Assembly: GCF_005889735.1 (NCBI RefSeq)
Contig: NZ_VCKY01000008.1
Span: forward strand, 1-64,000
DNA: 64,000 bases
Direction of reading: 5' to 3'
Origin: Nonomuraea turkmeniaca
GTDB lineage: Bacteria; Actinomycetota; Actinomycetes; Streptosporangiales; Streptosporangiaceae
Made by a program: the position numbers and the translations under genes. Within the stretch, counting starts at the first letter, position 1. Each line of letters begins with the position of its first letter. Of this stretch, positions 25,905 to 34,469 are shown piece after piece. The notes beneath the pieces are model-generated. The model had not been told where the DNA came from and searched no databases. It was given only the letters and a program-made list of their open reading frames with translations.

Positions 25905-27506
25905 ATGGCTACGAGTGGCGAGACCGATTGGGTGTCCAGGTTCGCGGACCAAGTGATCTCCGAAGCGGAGAAACGCGCACCTGGCACCCCCATCGTCTGC
26001 GCCTCCGGGCTGAGCCCGTCCGGCCCGATCCACCTGGGCAACCTGCGTGAGGTCATGACGCCGCACCTCGTCGCCGACGAGATCAGGCGGCGCGGGGTCG
26101 CGTGCACGCATCTGCTGTCCTGGGACGACTACGACCGGTTCCGCAGAGTGCCCGCGGGCATCGACCCGTCGTGGGCCGAGCACATCGGCAAGCCGTTGAC
26201 CTCGGTGCCCGCCCCGCCGGGCAGCCCGCACGTCAACTGGGCCGAGCACTTCAAGGCCCCCATGATCGAGGCCATGGCGGAGCTGGGCGTGCAGTGCCGG
26301 ATGATCAGCCAGACCGAGCAATACACCTCGGGCGCCTACCGGGAGCAGATCCTGCTGGCGGTGCGCGAGCGGGCCACGATCGACGCCGTGTTGTCGCGGC
26401 ACCGGTCGAAGCAGGTGGAGGACTACTTCCCGTACAAGCCGTACTGCGACCTGTGCGGGCGCGACCTCACGACGGTCACGGCGTACGACGACGAGACCAC
26501 CGAGCTGGCCTACACCTGCGAGTGCGGCTTCGGCGAGACCGTACGACTGGCCGAGCACGACCACGGCAAGCTGGTGTGGAAGGTCGACTGGCCGATGCGG
26601 TGGGCGTACGAGGGCGTGATCTTCGAGCCGTCCGGCGTCGACCACCACTCCCCGGGCTCGGCGTGGACCGTCGGCGGCAAGATCGTGTCCGACGTGTTCG
26701 GCGGGCGGCAGCCGATCGGTCCCATGTACGCGTTCGTCGGGATCACCGGCATGGCCAAGATGAGCAGCTCCAAGGGCGACGTGCCGACTCCGGCCGACGC
26801 CCTGGAGATCATGGAGGCACCCGTGCTGCGCTGGCTGTACGCCCGCCGCAAGCCGGCCCAGTCCTTCAAGATCGCCTTTGACCAGGAGATCCACCGGCTC
26901 TACGACGAGTGGGACGCCCTGGGCCGGAAGGTGGCCGCGGGCCAGACCCAACCCGCCGAGCTGGCCGCGTACGACCGCGCGGTGCACACGGCCGAGGGCC
27001 CGCTGCCCGTAACCCCGCATCCCGTCCCCTACCGGACCCTGGCCTCCATCGTGGACATCACGACCGGCCACACCGAGCAGACCCTGCGGATCCTGCGCGA
27101 CCTCGACGGCATCGGCGACCTCGACGCGGCCCGGCCGCGCCTGGACCGGGCGCAGCGCTGGGTCGACGCTCACCTGCCCGCCGACCAGCGCACCCGCGTG
27201 CGCGAGGCGCCGGACGAGGAATTGCTCGACTCCCTCGGCACGAGCGAGCGGGAGTCGCTGCGGCTGCTGGCCGACGGCCTCGACGACTGGTCGCTCGACG
27301 GCCTGACCACGCTGGTCTACGGCGTACCGAAGCTCCAGGCGGGCCTGCCCGCCGACGCCGAGCCGACCCCCGAGCTGAAGGCCGCCCAACGGGCCTTCTT
27401 CGCCCTGCTCTACAGGCTTCTGGTCGGCCGCGACACAGGCCCGCGCCTGCCCACGCTCCTGCTTGCCGTCGGCGCCGACCGCGTCAGGAAACTCGTAGGC
27501 GCGTGA
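25905..27506 (+). CDS. lysS: Lysine--tRNA ligase, class I
   Basis: A 533-aa class I lysyl-tRNA synthetase. It has the HIGH-like motif PIHLGNLREV, the KMSSSKG loop, and a zinc-ribbon-like CDLCGRDL...CECGFG in the insert. It charges tRNA-Lys. Class I enzymes are the archaeal type and are found in only some actinobacteria, many bacteria using the unrelated class II LysS. The gene may be leaderless: GAGAAT lies 6 nt before ATG 25905 and no ribosome binding site is present. It is coupled by GTGA overlap to a P-loop kinase. Confidence 0.96.
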   Translation: MATSGETDWVSRFADQVISEAEKRAPGTPIVCASGLSPSGPIHLGNLREVMTPHLVADEIRRRGVACTHLLSWDDYDRFRRVPAGIDPSWAEHIGKPLTSVPAPPGSPHVNWAEHFKAPMIEAMAELGVQCRMISQTEQYTSGAYREQILLAVRERATIDAVLSRHRSKQVEDYFPYKPYCDLCGRDLTTVTAYDDETTELAYTCECGFGETVRLAEHDHGKLVWKVDWPMRWAYEGVIFEPSGVDHHSPGSAWTVGGKIVSDVFGGRQPIGPMYAFVGITGMAKMSSSKGDVPTPADALEIMEAPVLRWLYARRKPAQSFKIAFDQEIHRLYDEWDALGRKVAAGQTQPAELAAYDRAVHTAEGPLPVTPHPVPYRTLASIVDITTGHTEQTLRILRDLDGIGDLDAARPRLDRAQRWVDAHLPADQRTRVREAPDEELLDSLGTSERESLRLLADGLDDWSLDGLTTLVYGVPKLQAGLPADAEPTPELKAAQRAFFALLYRLLVGRDTGPRLPTLLLAVGADRVRKLVGA

Positions 27507-28045
27507 ACGGCGCCGTCCTCATCACCGGCATCTCGGCCGCCGGCAAGTCCACCGTGGCCCAGGCCCTGGCCGAGCGGCTGCCCCGCGCCGCCCACGTTCG
27601 CGGGGACACCTTCCGGCGCATGGTGGTCTCCGGCCGCGCCGAGATGACCCCGGAGCCGGCCGACGAGGCGGTGCGTCAACTCCACCTCCGTTACCGGATC
27701 GCGGCGACGACAGCGGATCTGTACGCGGAGGCGGGATTCACGCCGATAGTCCAGGACGTCATCCTCGGAGCGGACCTGGAGGGCTTCACGAAGCTCATCC
27801 GCACCCGTCCCTTGCACGTGGTCGTGCTCGCCCCGGATCCCGCGGCGGTGGAGGCCCGCGAACGGGCCCGAGCCAAGGACGGCTACGGCGGCGGCTGGAC
27901 GGTGGCCCTGCTCGACGACATGCTCCATCGCGAAACCCCGCGCATCGGCCTGTGGCTGGACACCGCACGCCAGACCCCTGAGGAGACCGTGGACGAGATC
28001 ATCTCCCGGGCCGGCGAATCCAGAGTTCATGAAGGTCACACATAG
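27503..28045 (+). CDS. P-loop phosphotransferase (chloramphenicol phosphotransferase-like)
   Basis: A 180-aa AAA-type small-molecule kinase. The Walker A is GISAAGKST; downstream elements are VRGDTFRRM, a DVILGADL Walker B-like segment, and the lid region ARERARAKDGYGGGW. Length and motifs fit chloramphenicol phosphotransferase-like proteins, which mostly have unknown substrates. The GTG overlaps the lysS stop (GTGA), so it is cotranslated with class I LysRS; this linkage could reflect a role in amino-acid or tRNA metabolism rather than resistance. Confidence 0.8.
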   Translation: MNGAVLITGISAAGKSTVAQALAERLPRAAHVRGDTFRRMVVSGRAEMTPEPADEAVRQLHLRYRIAATTADLYAEAGFTPIVQDVILGADLEGFTKLIRTRPLHVVVLAPDPAAVEARERARAKDGYGGGWTVALLDDMLHRETPRIGLWLDTARQTPEETVDEIISRAGESRVHEGHT

Positions 28046-28054
28046 AAAGGACCG

Positions 28055-28834
28055 ATGCAAGGCACTCTCAAGCGCGTTGCATGTATGCGGGAGGACCTTG
28101 TTTGCATGAACAAGCAGCTCTCCGCCGCCAGCGTCAGTGTCATCGTTCCCGCGATGAACGAAGCCGAGAACCTTCCCCATGTCTTCGCCACGCTGCCCGA
28201 CTGGATCGACGAGGTGATCCTGGTCGACGGCAATTCGACCGACGACACCATCGCCGTGGCGCGGAGGCTGCGCCCCGATCTCCGCGTCGTCGTACAGAGC
28301 CGCCGTGGCAAAGGCAACGCCCTCATCGAGGGTTTCCAGGCCGCCAGGGGCGACATCATCGTGATGATCGACGCCGACGGCTCCACCGACGGTCGCGAGA
28401 TCCGCTCCTTCGTCGACACGTTGCTCACCGGCGCCGACTTCGCCAAGGGCTCCAGGTACGCGCCCGGCGGCGGCTCCGACGACCTCAGCCCGTGGCGCTC
28501 GCTCGGCAACAAGGTCCTCACCGGGCTGACCAACCTGCTCTACGGCACCAGCTACACCGACCTCTGCTACGGCTACAACGCCTTCTGGGCGCGCCACCTG
28601 GAGGCCCTTGACCTCGATTGCGACGGTTTCGAGATCGAGACGCTGATGAACGTCCGCGCCGCCCAGGCCGGGCTCGTCATCCGCGAGGTCCCCAGTCACG
28701 AGCGCTCCCGCATCCACGGCGCGAGCAACCTGAACGCCGTGCGCGACGGCTGGCGCGTACTCAAGACGATCATGCGGGAACGTACGCGCGGCACCGCCGT
28801 GACGACGCAGACCCAAGTAGCACTTGCCAAATGA
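28055..28834 (+). CDS. GT2 family glycosyltransferase (dolichol-phosphate mannosyltransferase-like)
   Basis: A 259-aa GT-A enzyme. Motifs: SVSVIVPAMNEAENLP, EVILVDGNSTDDT, MIDADGSTDG (the DxD metal site), and the acceptor-side LCYGYNAFWARH. No membrane helices are evident, so it acts in the cytosol on a lipid-phosphate or nucleotide acceptor. ATG 28055 has AAAGGA just upstream; ATG 28106 with GGGAGG is a possible shorter start that matches homologues better. It sits 9 nt after the kinase gene. Confidence 0.9.
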   Translation: MQGTLKRVACMREDLVCMNKQLSAASVSVIVPAMNEAENLPHVFATLPDWIDEVILVDGNSTDDTIAVARRLRPDLRVVVQSRRGKGNALIEGFQAARGDIIVMIDADGSTDGREIRSFVDTLLTGADFAKGSRYAPGGGSDDLSPWRSLGNKVLTGLTNLLYGTSYTDLCYGYNAFWARHLEALDLDCDGFEIETLMNVRAAQAGLVIREVPSHERSRIHGASNLNAVRDGWRVLKTIMRERTRGTAVTTQTQVALAK

Positions 28835-28853
28835 GGGATGACATCCTCGGACA

Positions 28854-29837
28854 ATGCGCTACATAGTGATCGGAGCAGGAGCCGTTGGCGGAACCATTGG
28901 TGCCCGCCTGCACCAAGGCGGGCACGACGTCCTCCTCATCGCGAGAGGCGCGCACTACGAGGCGCTGAAGAGCGACGGCCTGCGCCTGATCACCCCTGAG
29001 AGCACCGAGACCCTCGACATCCCCGCCGCCGACGGCCCCGTGCCGACCCGCGACGACGACGTGCTGATCCTGGCCACCAAATCCCAGGACACGATCGCCG
29101 CGCTGGGCGACTGGCCGGCCGACCTGCCCGTGGTATGCGCCCAGAACGGCGTCGACAACGAGCGCACGGTCCTTCGGCGGTTTTCCCGCGTTTACGGCAT
29201 GTGCGTGTGGCTGCCCGCCCAGCACCTGGAGCCCGGAGTGGTGGCCGCGCACGGCTACCCGTACTCGGGCATGTTGCACGTGGGACGTTATCCCCAAGGT
29301 GTGGACGACCTCGCCACGCAGATCGTGGCCGATCTCGGCAAGCGCGGCCTCGTGGCCCGAACGGTCCCCGACGTGATGCGCTGGAAGCACGGCAAACTGC
29401 TCGGCAACCTCGCCAACGCCGTGGAGGCCCTCATCGGCCGCCCCGACGGCCCCGTGGACGGCAGGACGGCGGTCGTGGAGCGAGCCCGGACCGAGGCCAT
29501 GTCCGTGCTGGACAAGGCCGGCATCGCTTACAACACCCCCGAAGAAGAGGCCCAGGTACGTGGCCACCAGGTCGACGTGCGCCCCATCGAGGGCGTCGGT
29601 CGCGGCGGCGGCTCGTCCTGGCAGAGCCTGGCCAGGGCCAGCGGCTCCATCGAGGCCGACTACCTCAACGGCGAGATCGTCCTGCTCGGCCGCCTGCACG
29701 GCGTGCCCACCCCGGTCAACGAGGTGCTGCGGCGCGAGGCGAACGAGCACGCCCGCGAGAAGCTCCCGCCCGGCTCGATGCCGCTGGAGACGCTGGTCGC
29801 GCTCATCGACGAGCGTTGCGCAGCCGAATCCCGCTGA
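28854..29837 (+). CDS. Ketopantoate reductase family protein (ApbA/PanE)
   Basis: A 327-aa NADPH-dependent 2-dehydropantoate 2-reductase-like enzyme. It has the Rossmann loop IVIGAGAVGGTIGARL, the VLILATKSQDT segment, QNGVDNE, and the catalytic-lysine region VMRWKHGKLLGNLAN. PanE itself makes pantoate for coenzyme A, but the family includes many other reductases and no pan genes are nearby. Its last 35 nt overlap the convergent DUF6886 gene. Confidence 0.85.
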   Translation: MRYIVIGAGAVGGTIGARLHQGGHDVLLIARGAHYEALKSDGLRLITPESTETLDIPAADGPVPTRDDDVLILATKSQDTIAALGDWPADLPVVCAQNGVDNERTVLRRFSRVYGMCVWLPAQHLEPGVVAAHGYPYSGMLHVGRYPQGVDDLATQIVADLGKRGLVARTVPDVMRWKHGKLLGNLANAVEALIGRPDGPVDGRTAVVERARTEAMSVLDKAGIAYNTPEEEAQVRGHQVDVRPIEGVGRGGGSSWQSLARASGSIEADYLNGEIVLLGRLHGVPTPVNEVLRREANEHAREKLPPGSMPLETLVALIDERCAAESR

Positions 29838-30342
29838 ACTCCACCGTGCTCTCGATCACCTCGTGCCAGAACGCCCACAGGTTGGGCAGCACCCGCAGCT
29901 GGATCCCCGCCTGCTCGTGCAGCTCGAACAGGTCGCTGACGGGCTCGGGCGGGCCCAGCGGTTCGACGGGGACCTTCGAGACCATCGCGTGCGGCGGGTC
30001 GCCGACGGGCGCGAAGTCGTCGGCAGGCAGACGGTAGGCGTACAGCTTGACGTCCATGAGGGCTTTCAGCCAGCAGTATTCAATGGCGTGCACCCGATCA
30101 CCGCAGCCCCGCCCGATGATCCGGGCCCGGTCCTCGTCGGTCGTCCGCGCGCCCACCCATGCGATCGCGCGCGGGCAGGCACGCGGAAACCAGTAGTCAG
30201 GGCATCGGTCATGGCCGACCGCCCACACGTACGGCTCGGTCAGCGCGCTCGTGACCGCCACGTGCGGGACGAACCGCTCGATCGTCGGGTCCTCGGAGAA
30301 GTGCAGCACCTGGCCAGGCTCGGGTCTCATGAACGTCATCAT
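29803..30342 (-). CDS. DUF6886 family protein
   Basis: A 179-aa protein of unknown function. Conserved features I associate with DUF6886 are VLHFSEDPTIERFVPH, PYVWAVGHDRCPDYWFPRAC, the central HAIEYCWLKALMDVKLYAYR and the C-terminal ESTVEFSGIRLRNA. The family may have an RNA 2'-phosphotransferase/ADP-ribosyltransferase-like fold, but I cannot support that from residues. Start could be ATG 30342 or the ATG at 30330. Confidence 0.75.
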   Translation of the reverse strand: MMTFMRPEPGQVLHFSEDPTIERFVPHVAVTSALTEPYVWAVGHDRCPDYWFPRACPRAIAWVGARTTDEDRARIIGRGCGDRVHAIEYCWLKALMDVKLYAYRLPADDFAPVGDPPHAMVSKVPVEPLGPPEPVSDLFELHEQAGIQLRVLPNLWAFWHEVIESTVEFSGIRLRNARR

Positions 30343-30404
30343 CGCGCATACCCCGACGCCGTCTGGGAAGGTGAACCGCGCTCTGACGACAAGGGGTGAG
30401 TTGG

Positions 30405-30755
30405 ATGATTCTTTTGGGTCTTCTCCTGGTCCTGCTCGCCGGCGGCGCGGTCGCCCTGGTCCTCACCGAGGAGAGTGCCAGGTACATCCTGTTCGGATAC
30501 ACCTTCGAGCTCAACCACGTGGAGATGTTCCTGGCGGGGGCGGCCACCGCGGCCGTCCTGCTGGTGGGACTCTGGCTGCTGGGCTCGGGTTCGCGCCGGA
30601 CGGCACGACAACGCCGCAGGCTGCGCCACGCGAGGGCCGAGGCCTCAAGCGAGGTGGCTCGGCTGGAGGACGAGAAACGCGATCTGGAACGGCGGCTGGA
30701 CCACGAGAACACGGCCGGCGACCGGCTCGTGGCCCGCGGTCCCGACAATCCGTGA
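30405..30755 (+). CDS. Small two-helix membrane protein with cytoplasmic coiled coil (LapA-like)
   Basis: A 116-aa protein beginning at ATG 30405 behind AAGGGG (8 nt). Two membrane helices (about 2-20 and 42-60) are separated by a short loop. A basic, heptad-like C-terminal stretch follows (RRLRHARAEASSEVARLEDE), predicted to form a coiled coil. The layout resembles LapA-domain proteins. Function unknown. Its TGA abuts the stop of the convergent gene, forming TGATCA. Confidence 0.75.
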   Translation: MILLGLLLVLLAGGAVALVLTEESARYILFGYTFELNHVEMFLAGAATAAVLLVGLWLLGSGSRRTARQRRRLRHARAEASSEVARLEDEKRDLERRLDHENTAGDRLVARGPDNP

Positions 30756-31175
30756 TCAGGCGGTCTGGCGCGAGGGCATCAGTTTGCCCTCGCGCCAGAG
30801 CGCGAACCCCGTGATCACCGCCCCCAGCCCCTCCCAGAGCCCGACGCCGAGGAATCCCGACGGCGCCGTCCCGGTCACCACCAGCGTGGTGAAGACGGCG
30901 AACGTCACGAGCCTGAACGGCACGGTCCAGCGGAAGAACGGCGTGTAGTCCGCCGACGCCGCGAACATGTAGTAGACACCCATGTTCACCGCCGCCATCG
31001 AGGCGGCGGCCATGAAGACCGCCGTATGGTCACCGGCCGGACGCACGTCGAGCACCTCGAACCCCATCATGGCCAGCTGCGTATCGGGCGAGATCAGCCC
31101 GATCAGGCCGAGGGCGAAGGCGAGGGATCCGAAGACCGCGATGGTCCAGCCGGAGAAAGAACGCGGAAGACGCAC
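30756..31175 (-). CDS. Four-helix integral membrane protein
   Basis: A 139-aa protein starting at GTG 31175 with GGAAGG 6 nt upstream; the longer frame to 31226 lacks a ribosome binding site. Four hydrophobic helices are visible (SFSGWTIAVFGSLAFALGLI, FMAAASMAAVNMGVYYMFA, RLVTFAVFTTLVVTG, GLGAVITGFALW). I do not recognise a specific function. The last 12 codons contain a perfect 14-bp inverted repeat. Confidence 0.75.
   Translation of the reverse strand: MRLPRSFSGWTIAVFGSLAFALGLIGLISPDTQLAMMGFEVLDVRPAGDHTAVFMAAASMAAVNMGVYYMFAASADYTPFFRWTVPFRLVTFAVFTTLVVTGTAPSGFLGVGLWEGLGAVITGFALWREGKLMPSRQTA
30765..30798. terminator. Bidirectional stem-loop inside a coding 3' end
   Basis: A perfect 14-bp stem, CTGGCGCGAGGGCA (30765-30778) with TGCCCTCGCGCCAG (30785-30798), closes a 6-nt loop TCAGTT. 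It starts 10 nt after the stop of the plus-strand gene and lies within the last codons of the minus-strand gene. It should stop or stabilise both converging transcripts. There is no strong T-run, as usual in high-GC terminators. Confidence 0.7.
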
Positions 31176-31237
31176 AGAAATCCTTCCAAAGGGGGGTGTA
31201 ATCTGCGAGGCGATCTCATCATGCACCCGGAGGTCGC

Positions 31238-33139
31238 ATGCCCCCCAAGCGTGGCCGTCCCATCGCTGTGAAACTCCTCATCCTGCTGCTCGTCCCGCTG
31301 CTGTCCCTGGTCGGGCTGTGGGCGTTCGCCGCGGGCCTGACCGGCGGCGATGGCGTCCGCCTGCTCGCGATCAACGATTTGGCCACGAACCTGGCCACGC
31401 CGTCCGAGCAGATCAACATCGCGCTGCAGGAGGAGCGGCTGTCCTCCGTGGAGTTCCTGGTCAGCGGGCGCGGCGCCGACGCGCTCGCCAAGCGGCGCGA
31501 CCACACCGACCGGACCGTGACGACCTTCCGCAGCCTGGTCAAGAACGTACGCGACCTGTCGCCCGAGATGACCACGCAGCTCAACGCGCTGAACGGGGAG
31601 CTCGGCCAGCTCGCCGACCTACGCAAGGACGTGGACGGCGCGACCGTCGCGCCGCTCGACGTGATCGGCGGCTACAGCCAGATCGTGGACGCGTCCTTCC
31701 GCATGTACGACGCCATGGTCCTGGTGCCCGACATGGCGCTCTACCGGCAGGCCAAGGCCATCACCATGCTGGGCGAGGCCAAGGACCTGCTGTCCAGGGA
31801 ACGGGCGATGATCGCCGTGGTGCTGGGCAAGGGCCAGGTGGAGCCCAGGGACCGGGAGGCGTTCACGGGGATGGTCGCCACCAGGCGGCTGCTGTTCTCG
31901 CAGGCGCTCTCGCATCTGGACGCCGACCTGCGGGGGCCGTACGAGACGTTGTCCGCCTCGCCCGTCTACCAGGAGTTCCTGAAGGCAGAGGACGCCATCA
32001 GAGGGCTGGCGGCCACCAACGGCCTGCCCGCGACGGCCGCCACCTGGCCCATCGACGGCGAGAACCTGTGGCGGGCGGTCGAGCGCAGCCAGGCCGCGGC
32101 CGTGACCGGCATCACGCAGCGGGTCACCCCGGCGGCCATCGGCATGCTCGTCAAGATCGGCGTGGCGGGCGGCGTGGGCCTCGTCGCCGTCATCGCCTCG
32201 ATCATTCTCTCACTCCGCTTCCGCAAGCGCCTGGTGAGCGAGCTGGCCGGGCTCCGCGACGCCGCCACCGAACTGGCCGAGGTACGGCTGCCGGGGCTGG
32301 TCAAGCGGCTGCGGACGAACACGGCCACGCCCACGCCCGCCGAGATCGCGCCGCTGGAGGTCAGGACGCACAGCGCCGAGGTGGACGACATCGTCGAGGC
32401 GTTCAACCGCGTGCAGTCCACGGCCGTGGCGGCCGCGGTGGACCAGGCCAGGCTGCGGCACGGCGTCAGCCAGGTCTTCGTCAACCTGGCCAGGCGCAAC
32501 CAGTCGCTGCTGCACCGGCAGCTGCTCCAGCTCGACACCATGGAGCGGGCGGCCGAGCAGCCGGAGATGCTGGCGGACCTCTTCAAGCTGGACCACCTCA
32601 CCACCCGCATGCGGCGGCACGCCGAGAGCCTGATCATCCTGTCCGGCCACGCCCCGGGGCGCGGCTGGCGCAACCCGGTGCCCGTCCACAACGTGTTGCG
32701 CGCCGCGGCGGCCGAGGTGGAGGAGTACGAGCGGGTCGAGGTGCTCCAGACGCCGCCGGTCGCGCTGCTCGGCTCGGTGGTCACGGACGTGGCCCACCTG
32801 ATGGCGGAGCTGATCGAGAACGCCACGTTGTTCTCGCCGCCCCAGACCAGGGTGGACGTGCGGAGCACGGCGACCCCGCACGGCCTGATGGTGGAGGTGG
32901 AGGACCGGGGGCTCGGCCTGCCCCGCGTCGAGCTCGACGAGCTGAACGACCGGTTGACGAACACCCCCGAGTTCGACCTCGCGCAGAGCGACCGGCTCGG
33001 CCTGTTCGTCGTCAGCAGGCTGGCCGCCAGGCACGACATCAAGGTCACCCTGACGCCCTCGCCGTACGGCGGCCTGACCGCGATGGTGGCCCTGCCCGCC
33101 TCGCTACTGGCCGACCAGCCGGTCATGAGCGGGCGGTAG
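31238..33139 (+). CDS. CvnA-like sensor histidine kinase with nitrate/nitrite-sensing-type domain
   Basis: A 633-aa membrane kinase like the CvnA proteins of Streptomyces conservons. A first helix (about 11-33) and a second one (about 305-325) enclose an all-helical extracytoplasmic sensor region of the NIT type (EERLSSVEFLVSGRG). A HAMP-like linker and a four-helix segment follow (FNRVQSTAVAAAVDQARLRH), then an HATPase with N-box LIENATLFS, the G1 region VEDRGLGLP and SDRLGLFVVSRLA. No obvious phosphoacceptor His in the standard context was found. The usual partners CvnB (roadblock), CvnC and CvnD (GTPase) are absent; a Nudix gene converges instead. Confidence 0.88.
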   Translation: MPPKRGRPIAVKLLILLLVPLLSLVGLWAFAAGLTGGDGVRLLAINDLATNLATPSEQINIALQEERLSSVEFLVSGRGADALAKRRDHTDRTVTTFRSLVKNVRDLSPEMTTQLNALNGELGQLADLRKDVDGATVAPLDVIGGYSQIVDASFRMYDAMVLVPDMALYRQAKAITMLGEAKDLLSRERAMIAVVLGKGQVEPRDREAFTGMVATRRLLFSQALSHLDADLRGPYETLSASPVYQEFLKAEDAIRGLAATNGLPATAATWPIDGENLWRAVERSQAAAVTGITQRVTPAAIGMLVKIGVAGGVGLVAVIASIILSLRFRKRLVSELAGLRDAATELAEVRLPGLVKRLRTNTATPTPAEIAPLEVRTHSAEVDDIVEAFNRVQSTAVAAAVDQARLRHGVSQVFVNLARRNQSLLHRQLLQLDTMERAAEQPEMLADLFKLDHLTTRMRRHAESLIILSGHAPGRGWRNPVPVHNVLRAAAAEVEEYERVEVLQTPPVALLGSVVTDVAHLMAELIENATLFSPPQTRVDVRSTATPHGLMVEVEDRGLGLPRVELDELNDRLTNTPEFDLAQSDRLGLFVVSRLAARHDIKVTLTPSPYGGLTAMVALPASLLADQPVMSGR

Positions 33140-33580
33140 GTACGACACCGCACCGGACTCCCGTGCGGCGGTCGCCGCCAGCAGCCGCCGGAGCGCGTGG
33201 CTCGACAACAGCCGCTCGGCCTCTTCGAGAGTGAAGAAGCCGTAGTCGTCCAGTTCCTCGGCCTGCAGCGTGATCGGCGTGTCCGAGCCGACCTCGCCGC
33301 AGTCGAACATGAAGTTCACCAGCGGATACGGCACGTCCGGCAGATTGTCCACCCAGGCCACGGTCAGCAGCCTGCCCACCTCCACCTCGAGACCGACCTC
33401 CTCGGCGACCTCCCTGGCGCACGCCTGCGCGGGATGCTCGCCCGCGTCGATGATGCCGCCGGGGAAGTTCCAGTGCTCGCGATAGTTGGGATCGACCAGC
33501 AGGACCCGGCCGCGCTCGTCCGTGATGTACGCCGCCGCCCCCGTGACCACCCGATTGACCGTGGCCCAGAAATCATTCAC
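33104..33580 (-). CDS. Nudix hydrolase
   Basis: A 158-aa Nudix enzyme, hydrolysing a nucleoside diphosphate linked to another moiety. The Nudix box Gx5Ex7REUxEExGU is complete: GIIDAGEHPAQACAREVAEE followed by VGL. GTG 33580 is preceded by CATAGT at 6 nt and no ribosome binding site, suggesting a leaderless message. The 3' end overlaps the kinase gene on the other strand by 36 nt. Substrate unknown. Confidence 0.93.
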   Translation of the reverse strand: MNDFWATVNRVVTGAAAYITDERGRVLLVDPNYREHWNFPGGIIDAGEHPAQACAREVAEEVGLEVEVGRLLTVAWVDNLPDVPYPLVNFMFDCGEVGSDTPITLQAEELDDYGFFTLEEAERLLSSHALRRLLAATAARESGAVSYLPPAHDRLVGQ

Positions 33581-33587
33581 ACCGGCA

Positions 33588-34445
33588 CTATGGCAGAACT
33601 TGGAGCAGCGCCTGGTTCTTGGCCTTGGCCGGCTCCTCGATCCGCTGGAGCTCCGCGCCCGCGCGGTCGAGCACGACCAGGGTGTTGTGCTCGGTGCCGG
33701 CCACCCGCACCACCATCCGGCCGTCCGGCAGGTAGAGCGCGCCGATCAGCCGGCCCTTGACCTTCGGCGTACGCCTCTTGCCGGTGGCCGTGTCCACGAC
33801 GACCGGCTTGAACCGGGACGGCCAGCTGCCGTCCCCGAGTGTGTCCGCGTTCCGCGGCACCTCCACGATGGCGTGGCGGCCGTCCGGCGACATGCTCTGC
33901 ACGTGGGTGATGAGGCTGACGCCTTTGGCCTGGGCGGACTTGCCGGTCTTGACGTTGAGCCGGTAGAGGGCGTCGGCCTCGCCGGTGTAGCCGGCGACGT
34001 ACCGGCCGTCCGCCGACCAGGCCAGGTGGCAGACGCCCCTCGACCTGCCGAGCCGGCGCGGGGCGGCGGTGGCGTCGGCCTTGACGGCCATGATCGTGTC
34101 GCCCTGCGGGTACGCCACCTCCGTCGAGTCGGCGGACCAGACCGGAGTGAGACATGGCGTGCCGCCCTGGAGGCCGCTCACCATCGTGGTGGTCCTGCCG
34201 CCCTGCCTGATCTGCAGCCGGCCGTCCGACGTCAACCAGGCCGCCTTCCGCCCGTCGGGCGAGGCGGCGAACTGCGGCAGGTCGCCCGTCTTGGCCAGCG
34301 TGCTCCACTCGCCGCCCTGGTAGCGGCTGAGCTGGTTATTGGAACCGGCATATATCGCCGCACCCGACAATTCAGGCGCGGCGGAGGCCGACGCCGCCGT
34401 AGGAGCCAGCACGACGACGGCGGCGGCCAGTACGCATGTCTTCAT
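33588..34445 (-). CDS. Secreted TolB-like/WD40-like beta-propeller protein
   Basis: A 285-aa exported protein with a signal peptide (residues 1 to about 22, cut near ASAAPE). The mature part has propeller blade signatures: FAASPDGRKAAWL, PVWSADSTEVAYP, LAWSADGRYVAGY, QSMSPDGRHAIVE and LYLPDGRMVVRV. Two Cys residues flank blades 2-3. It resembles PD40 repeat proteins, which bind peptides or carbohydrates. No enzymatic residues were found. Confidence 0.8.
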   Translation of the reverse strand: MKTCVLAAAVVVLAPTAASASAAPELSGAAIYAGSNNQLSRYQGGEWSTLAKTGDLPQFAASPDGRKAAWLTSDGRLQIRQGGRTTTMVSGLQGGTPCLTPVWSADSTEVAYPQGDTIMAVKADATAAPRRLGRSRGVCHLAWSADGRYVAGYTGEADALYRLNVKTGKSAQAKGVSLITHVQSMSPDGRHAIVEVPRNADTLGDGSWPSRFKPVVVDTATGKRRTPKVKGRLIGALYLPDGRMVVRVAGTEHNTLVVLDRAGAELQRIEEPAKAKNQALLQVLP

Positions 34446-34469
34446 ACGACGTCATGTTGCCCGACCCGC

